A stretch of 64,000 nt of DNA from Cyanophora paradoxa (lineage: Eukaryota > Glaucocystophyceae > Cyanophorales > Cyanophoraceae): NCBI GenBank assembly GCA_004431415.1, contig QPMI01000188.1, positions 62,001 through 126,000 of the forward strand, read 5' to 3'. Positions 11,948 to 23,142 of this stretch are shown here, in pieces. The position numbers and the translations under genes are program-made. Every line of letters starts with the position of its first letter. The stretch's first letter is position 1. Under the pieces are notes generated by a model. That model was given only the letters and a program-made list of their open reading frames with translations, did not search any database and was not told the origin of the DNA.

Positions 11948-12459
11948 ATGGCTTCCCAGGTGCGTCGCCAGGGCCTCGCAGCGTCCGCATACATGCGTGA
12001 ACGAATCGCCGCAGGATCGGGGCATTCGTGACGACTCCATCAAGGTGCGCGACAAGGTGCGCGGCGATCTTCTTCAAGTCGACGAGCTCGAGATGTTTTC
12101 CGCACGCGTTTTCTCGTCCGAGACGGACGCGAAGATCGGAGGTGAGTGCTGACGCCGACCCCTCCACCACTTTCGTTGACGATCTCGTTCGCAGCCTCGG
12201 CTGAGAGTTTGGCCAAAGACTTTTCCCAGGCCACGAAGAGCTTCGACCAAATCTGCAAAGACGTCGGCCTGGGCGCGAAGGCGCTTGGATTCGGCTTTGG
12301 AGTCGGCTCCTTCCTCGTCGGGCCGGTGTGTTTATTCTAAGCGTCCGCCGCGGCCGTGTCCCACCGAGCGTCTCCGGCTTCGGGTGAGCTTATCGTCTGG
12401 TGCCGTGGTAGTGCCCTGTTGCTGAGCTCTTTCGCAGCAATGTTTCATCGCGTGTGTGA
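11948..12459 (+). pseudogene. Small one-helix membrane protein, tandem unit 2 (frameshifted)
   Basis: This is nearly identical to the unit 1 copy, with the same exon-intron layout. One G is missing near 12322 (GTCGGGCCGG instead of GTCGGGGCCGG). The reading frame shifts inside the predicted membrane helix and ends early, at about 12340, giving FLVGPVCLF. The downstream exon is still present (TGA 12457-12459). Because the change is a single base in a G run, a sequencing or assembly error is as likely as a real mutation. Confidence 0.55.
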
Positions 12460-12670
12460 CGCGCATGCTCTAGATCTTTAATGGCGCACGTGCACGCAGC
12501 AAATTAGAGAGTTCACAGAGTCTCTCAGAGTATGTAGACAAGCGAATTAGAGAGTTGACAGCATGTGCTTGTTGCTTCTCTGGGTTTTGTGCGAATCCGT
12601 CAGCTGCAGTGTGCATGTACATGTGGCGCCGTGGCACCGCCAATGCTTCTGGATCGTTCCGAAGTTCGGG

Positions 12671-14975
12671 CTAGGCGGAGGGGGCGGGGAGGGGCCCGGC
12701 GCGGGCGTGGGCGAGGAATTCGGGGATGAGGCGGAAGCCGTCCTCCCGCGGGGCCGCCCGCCCAAGCTCCGCGAGCAGCTCGCGGTGCCGCTCGGAGGAG
12801 GGCGCCGCCTCCAGGCGCCCCCGCACCGCCTCCAGCTGCCGCCAGGCCGGCAGGCAGAGGGGGCACTCGCCCCCGCTCGGGGCCCGCTCGAGGCAGCGCC
12901 CGTGGTACGCGTGCCCGCAGCCGAAGTGCGCGGCCGGCAGGTCCAGCGGCGCCGCGCACGCCGCGCACTTCGACGACTGGCGGGGGGTACTGCGTCAGGG
13001 CTGGGGGGGGGAAGAGAGGGGGGTAGGCGCGCCTGGTAGATCTCGGCGGAGGAGCGGAGGCGGTCGATGTCGGTGCGGGCGCGGGCGGTGCGCTGCCGGA
13101 GGGCCTCGGCGACCTCGCGGCCCCAGGCGAGGGTCTTGGAGAGGTACCCCCGCACGTCCCCGAGGGTGAGGCCGCCCTCGCCGCCCTCGGCCGCGCCGGC
13201 GGCGAGGGCGCGGAAGACGAGGAGCGGGGAGAGCGCGCCCGTCGCCTCCACGGCGTCCAGGGCGCGCGCGAGGTGCCCCGGGAAGCGCCGCGCGTTGCGC
13301 GCGAAGAAGCGCAGCGCGGCGCCCCAGGCGTGGGGTCCGGGGCGGGGGCCCCGGGGGCGGGGCGGCGCAGGCGGCGAGGACGGCGTCGGCGTCGGCGGCC
13401 TCGACAAGACGTGGAGCCGCAGCAGCTCGCGGCGCTGGCCCAGGCGGCCCAGCAGCGCCACCAGGCCCGGCCGGAAGCCGAAGGCGTGGCAGAGCAGCAG
13501 CCCGTGGTGCGGGTCGAGGCCCGAGGCCGGCGCCTCCTCCGCCATGCGCGCCGCCCGTGCCCGCGCCCCTCCGAGCCCTCCTGCAGCAGGCACTCGAAGA
13601 GCGCGTTCGCCACGCGCGCGGGGGCGGCCCCGCGGGGCGGCGGCGGCGGCCTCGAGGAACGAGAGGAGCTCGGCGCCGTGCTCGGGGCCGAAGAGGGGCA
13701 GGAACGGCTCCGGGTCCGCCCGCTGCCGCCGCGACGGCGCCGGCGGGGTCGCCAGCGCCGGCGGGAGGGCCCGGCTCGAGACGGGGCGGGAGGAGGAAGA
13801 GCCGGAGGGCGGCCGGCGGCCGGGGCGGGGAGGGCGAGGAGGCGCCCGAGGGGCCGCCGAGGGCGCTGGCGGGGCCGGGGCGGCGGGGCGGCGGCGAAGT
13901 TGCTGCGGGCGGCGTCAGGCGCGCGGGAGCGGGGCGGGCCGGACGGCACAGAGCCCGCCGCGCACCCCGAGACGAGGTCGACCAGGAGGCCCGTCGCCTC
14001 CGCCGGCAGCTGCCGCAGGAGCTCCCGCCCGAACCTGCGCCGCCGTCGGCCGGCGCGGCGCGGCGCGCGGCGTGGCGCGGAGCGCGGCGCGACGAGGCGT
14101 GGCTGAAGAGGCGCACTGGAGGGCGTGGGCGAGGGCGGCGTCGAAGGGGAGGCGCCGGAGGTGGGCGAGGGCGGCGGCCGCGTCGCGCAGCTCCTCGAGC
14201 TGGATCCGCAGGTAGGCGGCGTGCAGGCCGTGCCGCCGGGCCAGGTAGAGCGCGTGGCTGTGCAGGCCGGCCGCCGAGCACGCCGCGATTGCCGCGCGCA
14301 CGTCGAACGAGTGCCGCGCGGCGCCCTTCTCCTTCTCCTTTTCCGCCTGCGCCGCCGGTGAGGCGCGGGCGTGAAGCGGGGACAGAGAGGCACGCCGGGC
14401 GGACCTCGAGGTCGGACCTGCGGCCGGACTTGCGGCCCGGGCGCTCCGGCGAGCCACTGCGGCGCGGCGCGAGCCGCCTCCGCGAGCGCTGCGAAGGCGG
14501 CGGCTGCTGCTGCTCGCCCTCCGCCGCGGAAGGCGCCTCGCCCGCCTCCGGCGCCTCCTCCACCCCCGCCTCGTCGCCCTCGCTGCCGCTGCGGGCGTCG
14601 GCGGCGGCGGCGGCCTCGGCGGCCTCCTGGTCGGCGTCGGCGCCCTTGCGGCCGATGAAGCGCGCCAGCCGCTCCGTGTCACGCAGCGGCGCGCGCGCGC
14701 GCTCCCGGGCCTCAGCGGACGACGGGCGGGAGCGAGGAGCGTTCTGTTACCTTCACGTAGCACTGGAGGAGCAGCGTGGTGTGCTCGCCTGATGCTCCTT
14801 TGCACAGGTGAAGCGTCTCCAGGAACTTGGTGAGGTTCTCGATTTGCCGCGGCGCGCGCCCACACGGGTGACGTTAGATGGGAGGGGGCGGGCCCGGCTG
14901 CGGCGCGCGCCTTGCCGCGCCGCCGTAGATCAGGCGGCGGATGACGCGGGACGACTCGCCGTGCGGGATCGGCGG
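12671..14975 (-). pseudogene. VPS11: VPS11 C-terminal half, tandem unit 3
   Basis: Same architecture as units 1 and 2 with the same introns, ending APSA with stop TAG at 12671-12673. The RING exon is complete (CAAC, CGHAYHGRC, CPLC). Indels relative to units 1 and 2 again fall in homopolymers: one G fewer near 13620 and 13635, a C run shortened near 13568, and G losses near 13335, 13807, 13833 and 13950. Each of these changes the frame locally, so no copy in the array reads through without correction. The 5' part ends, as in the other units, upstream of VIRRLIYGG with no propeller exons. Confidence 0.68.
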
Positions 14976-15537
14976 GCCAGCGGGGCCCGCCCCCGCCCAA
15001 ATGCAGATGGAGATCATGATACAGGCGCAGCTTAGCGCCAGCGCAGCATGTGCGCAAGCATTTAATGCGCATCGAAGCGCATGCAAAATGCACCGGCCCC
15101 GCAAACGGCAAGAAGTCGACGCGCTAAAAGCTTAAATTTCGATCACTCGGTTCGCGTTCAGCCGCGTTCGCGAAGCCTGCGTCGTTTTCTGGGCCGGGGA
15201 TGCCAACGGTGGCGATTGCGCCCTACCCCGGTGCCACTTTTGCCCCGGCGAATGCGCTCTACCCCCGGTTGCAAAAAAACGCGGTGAAGGGAGACCAGCT
15301 GGCATGAGTGAAGGGCATGGCTGCACCGTGCTTACTGCGCAGTGAAACGCATCACACTCGGCGCCAGACCTTCGCCGTCCGGTACGTGCAGCCCTGACCG
15401 GTGCGCTCCGCCCGCCCGCGGCGCTTGGCATGCGCGTGCGATGGAGCTCATCGTTCGAGCAGGCTAGCCGCGACCTCGCGGATCGCGGCATCGCCGCGCT
15501 CTCAGATCTTCTCCTCTTCTCCACCAGCTAATCAGCC

Positions 15538-16050
15538 ATGGCTTCCCAGGTGCGTCGCCAGGGCCTCGCAGCGTCCGCATACATGCGTGAACGAATCGCC
15601 GCAGGATCGGGGCATTCGTGACGACTCCATCAAGGTGCGCGACAAGGTGCGCGGCGATCTTCTTCAAGTCGACGAGCTCGAGATGTTTTCCGCACGCGTT
15701 TTCTCGTCCGAGACGGACGCGAAGATCGGAGGTGAGTGCTGACGCCGACCCCTCCACCACTTTCGTTGACGATCTCGTTCGCAGCCTCGGCTGAGAGTTT
15801 GGCCAAAGACTTTTCCCAGGCCACGAAGAGCTTCGACCAAATCTGCAAAGACGTCGGCCTGGGCGCGAAGGCGCTTGGATTCGGCTTTGGAGTCGGCTCC
15901 TTCCTCGTCGGGGCCGGTGTGTTTATTCTAAGCGTCCGCCGCGGCCGTGTCCCACCGAGCGTCTCCGGCTTCGGGTGAGCTTATCGTCTGGTGCCGTGGT
16001 AGTGCCCTGTTGCTGAGCTCTTTCGCAGCAATGTTTCATCGCGTGTGTGA
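15538..16050 (+). CDS. Small one-helix membrane protein, tandem unit 3
   Basis: This copy appears intact. It has the same four-exon structure as the unit 1 copy: MASQ exon, DRGIRDDSIKV exon, membrane-helix exon and NVSSRV exon, with TGA at 16048-16050. The G run in the helix exon has the full length, so the frame is open, as in unit 1. Two intact copies with conserved splice sites argue that the gene is, or recently was, functional. Function is unknown. Confidence 0.6.
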
Positions 16051-16261
16051 CGCGCATGCTCTAGATCTTTAATGGCGCACGTGCACGCAGCAAATTAGAG
16101 AGTTCACAGAGTCTCTCAGAGTATGTAGACAAGCGAATTAGAGAGTTGACAGCATGTGCTTGTTGCTTCTCTGGGTTTTGTGCGAATCCGCCAGCTGCAG
16201 TGTGCATGTACATGTGGCGCCGTGGCACCGCCAATGCTTCTGGATCGTTCCGAAGTTCGGG

Positions 16262-17230
16262 CTAGGCGGAGGGGGCGGGGAGGGGCCCGGCGCGGGCGTG
16301 GGCGAGGAATTCGGGGATGAGGCGGAAGCCGTCCTCCCGCGGGGCCGCCCGCCCAAGCTCCGCGAGCAGCTCGCGGTGCCGCTCGGAGGAGGGCGCCGCC
16401 TCCAGGCGCCCCCGCACCGCCTCCAGCTGCCGCCAGGCCGGCAGGCAGAGGGGGCACTCGCCCCCGCTCGGGGCCCGCTCGAGGCAGCGCCCGTGGTACG
16501 CGTGCCCGCAGCCGAAGTGCGCGGCCGGCAGGTCCAGCGGCGCCGCGCACGCCGCGCACTTCGACGACTGGCGGGGGGTACTGCGTCAGGGCTGGGGGGG
16601 GGGAAGAGAGGGGGGTAGGCGCGCCTGGTAGATCTCGGCGGAGGAGCGGAGGCGGTCGACGCCGGCGCGGGCGCGGGCGGTGCGCTGCCGGAGGGCCTCG
16701 GCGACCTCGCGGCCCCAGGCGAGGGTCTTGGAGAGGTACCCCCGCACGTCCCCGAGGGTGAGGCCGCCCTCGCCGCCCTCGGCCGCGCCGGCGGCGAGGG
16801 CGCGGAAGACAAGGAGCGGGGAGAGCGCGCCCGTCGCCTCCACGGCGCCCAGGGCGCGCGCGAGGTGCCCCGGGAAGCGCCGCGCGTTGCGGGCGAAGAA
16901 GCGCAGCGCGGCGCGCCAGGCGTGGGGGTCCGGGGCAGGGGCCCCCGGGGGCGGGGCGGCGCAGGCGGCGAGGACGGCGTCAGCTTTGCCGGCCTCGATG
17001 TGGAGCCGCAGCAGCTCGCGGCGCTGGCCCAGGCGGAGGAGGAGGAGCCGGAGGGGCGGCCGGCTGCCAGGGCGGGGACGGGCGAGGGCGAGGGCTCGGG
17101 GCGGCGGGGCGGGCCGGGACGGCAGAGCCCATCGCGCACCCCGAGACGAGGCCGGTCGACTCCTCCAGTAGCTGACGCAGGAACTCCTAGGTCGCCGCCC
17201 CTAGGTCGACTCATCTAAACCTGCGCCGCC
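16262..17230 (-). pseudogene. VPS11 C-terminal fragment, truncated tandem unit 4
   Basis: The RING exon and the coiled-coil exon (LLVFRALAAGAAEGGEGG...YLSKTLAW) match the other units up to about 17035. From there the sequence jumps over several hundred bases present in full units and shows scattered pieces (the RPSGSSSS-type linker near 17040-17070, then a degenerate region). A last vestige at 17265-17310 resembles the exon end LPFDAALAHALQ and its donor. This is the broken right end of the array, abutting the R repeats. Confidence 0.6.
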
Positions 17231-17329
17231 CTAGGTCGCCTAGCGCGGCGAGGCGAGGCGGCACGCAAGCGAGCACACTGGAGGGCGCGGGAGAGGGCGG
17301 AGTCGCAGAGGGCCGACCAGCTGGGGCGT

Positions 17330-19683
17330 CACTCGCCCCGCTGTGCTTCCGCTCCAGCTGCGCGCGGGGCGGGCTGTGAGCGAGGACTGGGCAGCGGCGC
17401 GGTGGCGATGCGCACCCGAGGCTGGCAGAGGTCGCTGCGGAGCTCGCCGAGCCCTGCACACGCGGCGTCCGGCGAGGCTTCTCTGCGGCCGCGTCGAATC
17501 CGATCCAGTGGCTGTGCCCGAACGCCCGCACGCGTTCTTCGCCGCCACCGCGCGCGCTCGGGGCCGCAAGCTGGCACTCTGCTCCGTACGCGTGAGAGGA
17601 ATCAACGCGGCTTCTGCGGGGCCTCACGTTTCACGGCACCATCAGGCTGCGCTCATGCAGCCAGTGGCCTTACAATCCGTGGACTCCGAGATTTCCGAGG
17701 GAGAGCCGTGTGAGAAACTCCAAACAGAGGCTGAGCTACATCTCCGCAGCGGCTGCAAGACGCAGTGGGCCTTGCCAAGTTACAGCCCCGGGCAGCGACC
17801 TACTGAGCTGACGAGCGGCGGGCGCTGGACGTACACGACCGAAAGTCCCCGCAGGCTGCATACGTAACGAAGGCGCCAATCCCACCGCTCGGCCGCGGGA
17901 CGGCCCAGCTGCAGGCGAACGCCCGCAACACGTACCCCCCCGATTGATCGGGTTTTACGGTTAATTCTGTTCAATCCTCTCCAGCGGCCGGCAGCGCTCT
18001 GCGGGCGGCTCCGGCCAGTGGGCAATGATGAGCACATTAATCTGCATCCCAGGGACCTCTACGACGCCTTCCCCAAGCGGCGCTCGAAGGGCGAAGCTTC
18101 GGTTCGTGTGCAAGCGCGCCTTGCAGCCTCGACTCTAAGACGCGAGCCGGCGGCGCAGATGGGGTTCTGGAGTTCTCAGGAGCCGTTCGCATCACGCCAA
18201 CGCCCGTGCCGCGCGAAGCGGGAACGCCGCCGGCCTCGAGCGATCGAGGACGGTCGCCGCAGGCGGAGCGCCAGCAGCTCTCCTGAAGCCGGCTTATCGT
18301 CGACCGCAATCGATAAGGACGCGCTGGACGCAGTGACGTGGAGAAAAGCTGGCACGTCGATTGAGCAGGGTTTACGGTGAAATCTGCTCAATCCTGTGGA
18401 GCGGCTGGCCGCGGCTTGCGGCGGCCTCCGGCGAGTGGGCGACGTTCAGCGCATCGATCTGCATCCCAGGGACATCTACGACGGCTTCCCCAAGCTGTGC
18501 TCGCGGAGCCGAGCTTCGGTCCGTACGCGTGGGTACGGTGCGCGCCTCCCGGGAAGCTCGAGGCGGGCGCCAGCAGCTCGCCGGGAGGTCGCTTATCGTT
18601 GACTGCAGCAATAGACGCATTCAAGCGAGGATGAGCTAGGTGCGGGCCTGCCCCCGCTCTCTGTGCCGGTTTCGGCCAACCTGTGATCTTGAGCTCCTCG
18701 CCGCAGTGTCTGTCGGCGGCCGCCGCCGCACTGGAGGTGTAGCAGGAGATCTTCTGGTCCACTAGTCCGGCCTCCTGCGGGCCCAAGATCGGGCGGTGCG
18801 CGCGCCGCTGGCGCCGCTCCTAGGCCTGCGGCCGAGAAAGGGCCTGTGGCCGAGGAAGTTGCCTTGCTTACTCGCGCGCAGCACGGAGGCTGCATATGGG
18901 CCTGATTGACGGCGCACGCGCACCGATCCGTTCGTACGGGGCGCGCTGCGCCCCCTCCCGCCTCCATGAGACGGTCGGCGCCGGCGCGGCGGCGTGCGGC
19001 GGTGGCGTGCGGTCTGGCGGCGGGCTTTGAATTTCAGGGAGCATCGAGCGGCGCCCCCGGCGTCCGCTCCCCCTCTCTCCGGCGCCCGGGCCTTGCGGAA
19101 GGCGGCTGCTGGGCCTCACGGCGGCCGCGCGGCCCGGCCGTGGGATGGGAGTCTGCCTTGCTGGCAGACGTGCAGCTGCAGCTGCAGTACGATTATCTAT
19201 ATAGCGTGTAACCGTGATGCCAATCCCCCGCTCCGCGGATTGACGCACCGTGGCACTAGTACTGGCGAAACGAGGTGTCGAAGCCTCGATGAATATTGCA
19301 ATTGCAATTGCAATGAAGCGGCTATGATACTCGAGTGCGAAAGTCTTGAGAGGCTTAGAAAGGTGCTTGATAGCCTGCCTAGCTAGTAGCTCCTGAACGT
19401 GAACAAGAAAACTAGTGAAGATCAAATGGCCAACGTTAACAGCTTTGGAAGGCATTCGTAACCTCAAGAGAGATCGAGAGAAGAGCGCTAGCGAGCCAAG
19501 ATCTCGAAGCTTCCGCCAAGGCGCTAAGGAAGCCCAAGGGGCGAAGAAGGGGCGGCCCGCGCCGGCGGCGGCTTCGGGGGGCGGAGCGGGCGGGGTCGCG
19601 CGGCGCGGCCGGGCAGGGAAGAGGGCGAGCAGCGGCGCCGCTGGTCCTCCGCGGCGCCCTTAGACCCCCTCTTGGCGCGTCGC
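17330..19683. repeat. R repeat, unit A
   Basis: First copy of a tandem repeat of about 2.35 kb. Landmarks are GCTGTGCTTCCGCTCCAG at its left, a pair of related coding-like segments (about 17942-18130 and 18359-18530), an ATTGCA microsatellite near 19300 and a conserved 3' stretch near 19400-19540. The two internal segments each begin with an inverted-repeat motif of the type GATTGA(N)CAG...CTG(N)TCAATC and then encode related peptides containing HPRDLYDAFPK and HPRDIYDGFPK. An in-frame TGA precedes the second segment, so the present form is probably not translated. Unit A lacks the local duplication of about 100 bp that units B and C have just before the first segment. Confidence 0.8.
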
Positions 19684-22096
19684 TCGCCCCGCTGTGCTTC
19701 CGCTCCAGCTGCGCGCGGGGCGGGCTGTGAGCGAGGACTGGGCAGCGGCGCGGTGGCGATGCGCACCCGAGGCTGGCAGAGGTCGCTGCGGAGCTCGCCG
19801 AGCCCTGCACACGCGGCGTCCGGCGAGGCTTCTCTGCGGCCGCGTCGAATCCGATCCAGTGGCTGTGCCCGAACGCCCGCACGCGTTCTTCGCCGCCACC
19901 GCGCGCGCTCGGGGCCGCAAGCTGGCACTCTGCTCCGTACGCGTGAGAGGAATCAACGCGGCTTCTGCGGGGCCTCACGTTTCACGGCACCATCAGGCTG
20001 CGCTCATGCAGCCAGTGGCCTTACAATCCGTAGACTCCGAGATTTCCGAGGGAGAGCCGTGTGAGAAACTCCAAACAGAGGCTGAGCTACATCTCCGCAG
20101 CGGCTGCAAGACGCAGTGGGCCTTGCCAAGTTACAGCCCCGGGCAGCGACTTACTGAGCTGACGAGCGGCGGGCGCTGGACACGACCGAAAGTCCCCGCA
20201 GGCTGCATTCGTAACGAAGGCGCCAATCCCACCGCTCGGCCGCGGGACGGCCCAGCTGCAGGCGAACGCCCGCAACACATACCCCCCCGATTGATGGGGT
20301 TTTACGGTTAATTCTGTTCAATCCTCTCCCGCGGGACGGCCCAGCTGCAGGCGGCGAACGCCCGCAACACGTACCCCCCCGATTGATCGGGTTTTACGGT
20401 TAATTCTGTTCAATCCTCTCCAGCGGCCGGCAGCGCTCTGCGGGCGGCTCCGGCCAGTGGGCAATGATGAGCACATTAATCTGCATCCCAGGGACCTCTA
20501 CGACGCCTTCCCCAAGCGGCGCTCGAAGGGCGAAGCTTCGGTTCGTGTGCAAGCGCGCCTTGCAGCCTCGACTCTAAGACGCGAGCCGGCGGCGCAGATG
20601 GGGTTCTGGAGTTCTCAGGAGCCGTTCGCATCACGCCAACGCCCGTGCCGCGCGAAGCGGGAACGCCGCCGGCCTCGAGCGATCGAGGACGGGGTCGCCG
20701 CAGGTGGAGCGCCAGCAGCTCTCCTGAAGCCGGCTTATCGTCGACCGCAATCGACAAGGACGCGCTGGACGCAGTGACGTGGAGATAAGCTGGCACGTCG
20801 ATTGAGCAGGGTTTACGGTGAACTCTGCTCAATCCTGTGGAGCGGCTGGCCGCGGCTTGCGGCGGCCTCCGGCGAGTGGGCGACGTTCAGCGCATCGATC
20901 TGCATCCCAGGGACATCTACGACGGCTTCCCCAAGCTGTGGTCCGTGGGTACGGTGCGCGCCTCCCGGGAAGCTCGAGGCGGGCGCCAGCAGCTCGCCGG
21001 GAGGTCGCTTATCGTTGACTGCAGCAATAGACGCATTCAAGCGAGGATGAGCTAGGTGCGGGCCTGCCCCCGCTCTCTCTGCCGGTTTCGGCCAACCTGT
21101 GATCTTGAGCTCCTCGCCGCAGTGTCTGTCGGCGGCCGCCGCCGCACTGGAGGTGTAGCAGGAGATCTTCTGGTCCACTGGTCCGGCCTCCTGCGGGCCC
21201 AAGATCGGGCGGTGCGCGCGCCGCTGGCGCCGCTCCTAGGCCTGCGGCCGAGAAAGGGCCTGTGGCCGAGGAAGTTGCCTTGCTTACTCGCGCGCAGCAC
21301 GGAGGCTGCATATGGGCCTGATTGACGGCGCACGCGCACCGATCCGTTCGTACGGGGCGCGCTGCGCCCCCTCCCGCCTCCATGAGACGGTCGGCGCCGG
21401 CGCGGCGGCGGGCGGCGGTGGCGTGCGGTCTGGCGGCGGGCTTTGAATTTCAGGGAGCATCGAGCGGCGCCCCCGGCGTCCGCTCCCCCTCTCTCCGGCG
21501 CCCGGGCCTTGCGGAAGGCGGCGGCTGGGCCTCACGGCGGCCGCGCGGCCCGGCCGTGGGATCGGAGTCTGCCTTGCTGGCAGACGTGCAGCTGCAGCTG
21601 CAGTACGATTATCTATAGCGTGTAACCGTGATGCCAATCCCCCGCTCCGCGGATTGACGCACCGTGGCACTAGTACTGGCGAAACGAGGTGTCGAAGCCT
21701 CGATGAATATTGCAATTGCAATTGCAATGAAGCGGCTATGATACTCGAGTGCGAAAGTCTTGAGAGGCTTAGAAAGGTGCTTGATAGCCTGCCTAGCTAG
21801 TAGCTCCTGAACGTGAACAAGAAAACTAGTGAAGATCAAATGGCCAACGTTAACAGCTTTGGAAGGCATTCGTAACCTCAAGAGAGATCGAGAGAAGAGC
21901 GCTAGCGAGCCAAGATCTCGAAGCTTCCGCCAAGGCGCTAAGGAAGCCCAAGGGCGAAGAAGGGGCGGCCCGCGCCGGCGGCGGCTTCGGGGGGCGGAGC
22001 GGGCGGGGTCGCGCGGCGCGGCCGGGCAGGGAAGAGGGCGAGCAGCGGCGCCGCTGGTCCTCCGCGGCGCCCTTAGACCCCCTCTTGAAGCGTCGC
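19684..22096. repeat. R repeat, unit B
   Basis: Second copy, about 2.41 kb, closely similar to unit A over its length. It carries a local tandem duplication at about 20270-20420, in which the CCGCGGGACGGCCCAGCTGC...GATTGAT segment occurs twice. A short deletion near 20940 shortens the second coding-like segment, a deletion shared with unit C and absent from A. Together these show that B and C are more closely related to each other than to A. Confidence 0.8.
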
Positions 22097-22790
22097 TCGC
22101 CCCGCTGTGCTTCCGCTCCAGCTGCGCGCGGGGCGGGCTGTGAGCGAGGACTGGGCAGCGGCGCGGTGGCGATGCGCACCCGAGGCTGGCAGAGGTCGCT
22201 GCGGAGCTCGCCGAGCCCTGCACACGCGGCGTCCGGCGAGGCTTCTCTGCGGCCGCGTCGAATCCGATCCAGTGGCTGTGCCCGAACGCCCGCACGCGTT
22301 CTTCGCCGCCACCGCGCGCGCTCGGGGCCGCAAGCTGGCACTCTGCTCCGTACGCGTGAGAGGAATCAACGCGGCTTCTGCGGGGCCTCACGTTTCACGG
22401 CACCATCAGGCTGCGCTCATGCAGCCAGTGGCCTTACAATCCGTGGACTCCGAGATTTCCGAGGGAGAGCCGTGTGAGAAACTCCAAACAGAGGCTGAGC
22501 TACATCTCCGCAGCGGCTGCAAGACGCAGTGGGCCTTGCCAAGTTACAGCCCCGGGCAGCGACCTACTGAGCTGACGAGCGGCGGGCGCTGGACACGACC
22601 GAAAGTCCCCGCAGGCTGCATACGTAACGAAGGCGCCAATCCCACCGCTCGGCCGCGGGACGGCCCAGCTGCAGGCGAACGCCCGCAACACATACCCCCC
22701 CGATTGATGGGGTTTTACGGTTAATTCTGTTCAATCCTCTCCCGCGGGACGGCCCAGCTGCAGGCGGCGAACGCCCGCAACACGTACCCC
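22097..22790. repeat. R repeat, unit C, left part (interrupted by the retroelement)
   Basis: Third copy, beginning like A and B. It carries the same local duplication as unit B and stops at 22790 within a C run (sequence ...ACGTACCCC). It resumes at 35376 with CCCGATTGATCGGG. Joining the two sides restores the seven-C run seen at this place in the other units, so the retroelement inserted exactly here without duplicating target bases. Confidence 0.85.
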
Positions 22791-23120
22791 ACGTCGTATG
22801 CGCGCAAGGCGTAGACGAAGATTTGTGCGAGCCGGAAGTGCCAAAATTAGCCGAGTCGCCAGTTTCGCGGCCAAGCGGGATCGAACCCGCGGCCCCGGGG
22901 GCCCTCACGTTAATTGCGTAAATTGCGCAATCTCACGACAACAATCGTCATGGGGCGCGTGCCGAATTATCCCCCGGCGGCCGGACAGGGTAGCCCCCCG
23001 GCGTCGCCGGGAATATTAGGCCGGCCCCCGCCAGTTAGAGCCAGTTGCTTGCGCGACCGCACGGACGCGACCGCGCCCGTGCGGCCGCACCTCTAAATAA
23101 ATCGCGAGAATAGCCTCGCG
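22791..23120 (+). repeat. Split direct repeat A1
   Basis: A 330-bp copy of the A repeat at the left end of the retroelement; it appears identical to A2 at 31001-31330. It includes an imperfect palindrome around 22870-22895 whose minus strand reads GGGTTCGATCCCGC, like a tRNA T arm or pol III B box. It also has an AT-rich TAAATAAAT stretch near its right end, 23 bp before the first Gag-like ATG, so it may hold the element promoter. Confidence 0.85.
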
Positions 23121-23142
23121 CAGCAGCAGTAAGTAGCGTTGT

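Larger units (their letters stand above)
5416..17230. repeat. Tandem array of about 3.59-kb units (VPS11 fragment plus small membrane protein gene)
   Basis: Equivalent landmarks recur at regular spacing. The VPS11 stop codons lie at 5455, 9075, 12671 and 16262, and the small-gene start codons at 8351, 11948 and 15538. The spacing between units 2, 3 and 4 is 3596 and 3591 bp. Unit 1 has a different segment at the very 3' end of its VPS11 copy, so the array probably began there. The fourth unit is broken: from about 17035 the match jumps across internal deletions and ends near 17230. Between full units most differences are single-base changes in the length of G or C runs. Confidence 0.9.

Noticed and set aside
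21609-22391. A 260-codon minus-strand protein in the R units
   Set aside because: The frame is not kept in all units (unit A, between about 17330 and 19550, breaks it) and the peptide shows no domain features; the plus-strand HPRD segments explain the region better.
17230-22790. A CRISPR-like or bacterial repeat array
   Set aside because: Units are over 2 kb with no short repeat/spacer structure, and every gene around is intron-containing and eukaryotic.
22865-22960. A tRNA gene on the minus strand
   Set aside because: Only a T-arm-like palindrome is present, with a six-base loop. No anticodon arm, D arm or matching acceptor stem could be built.
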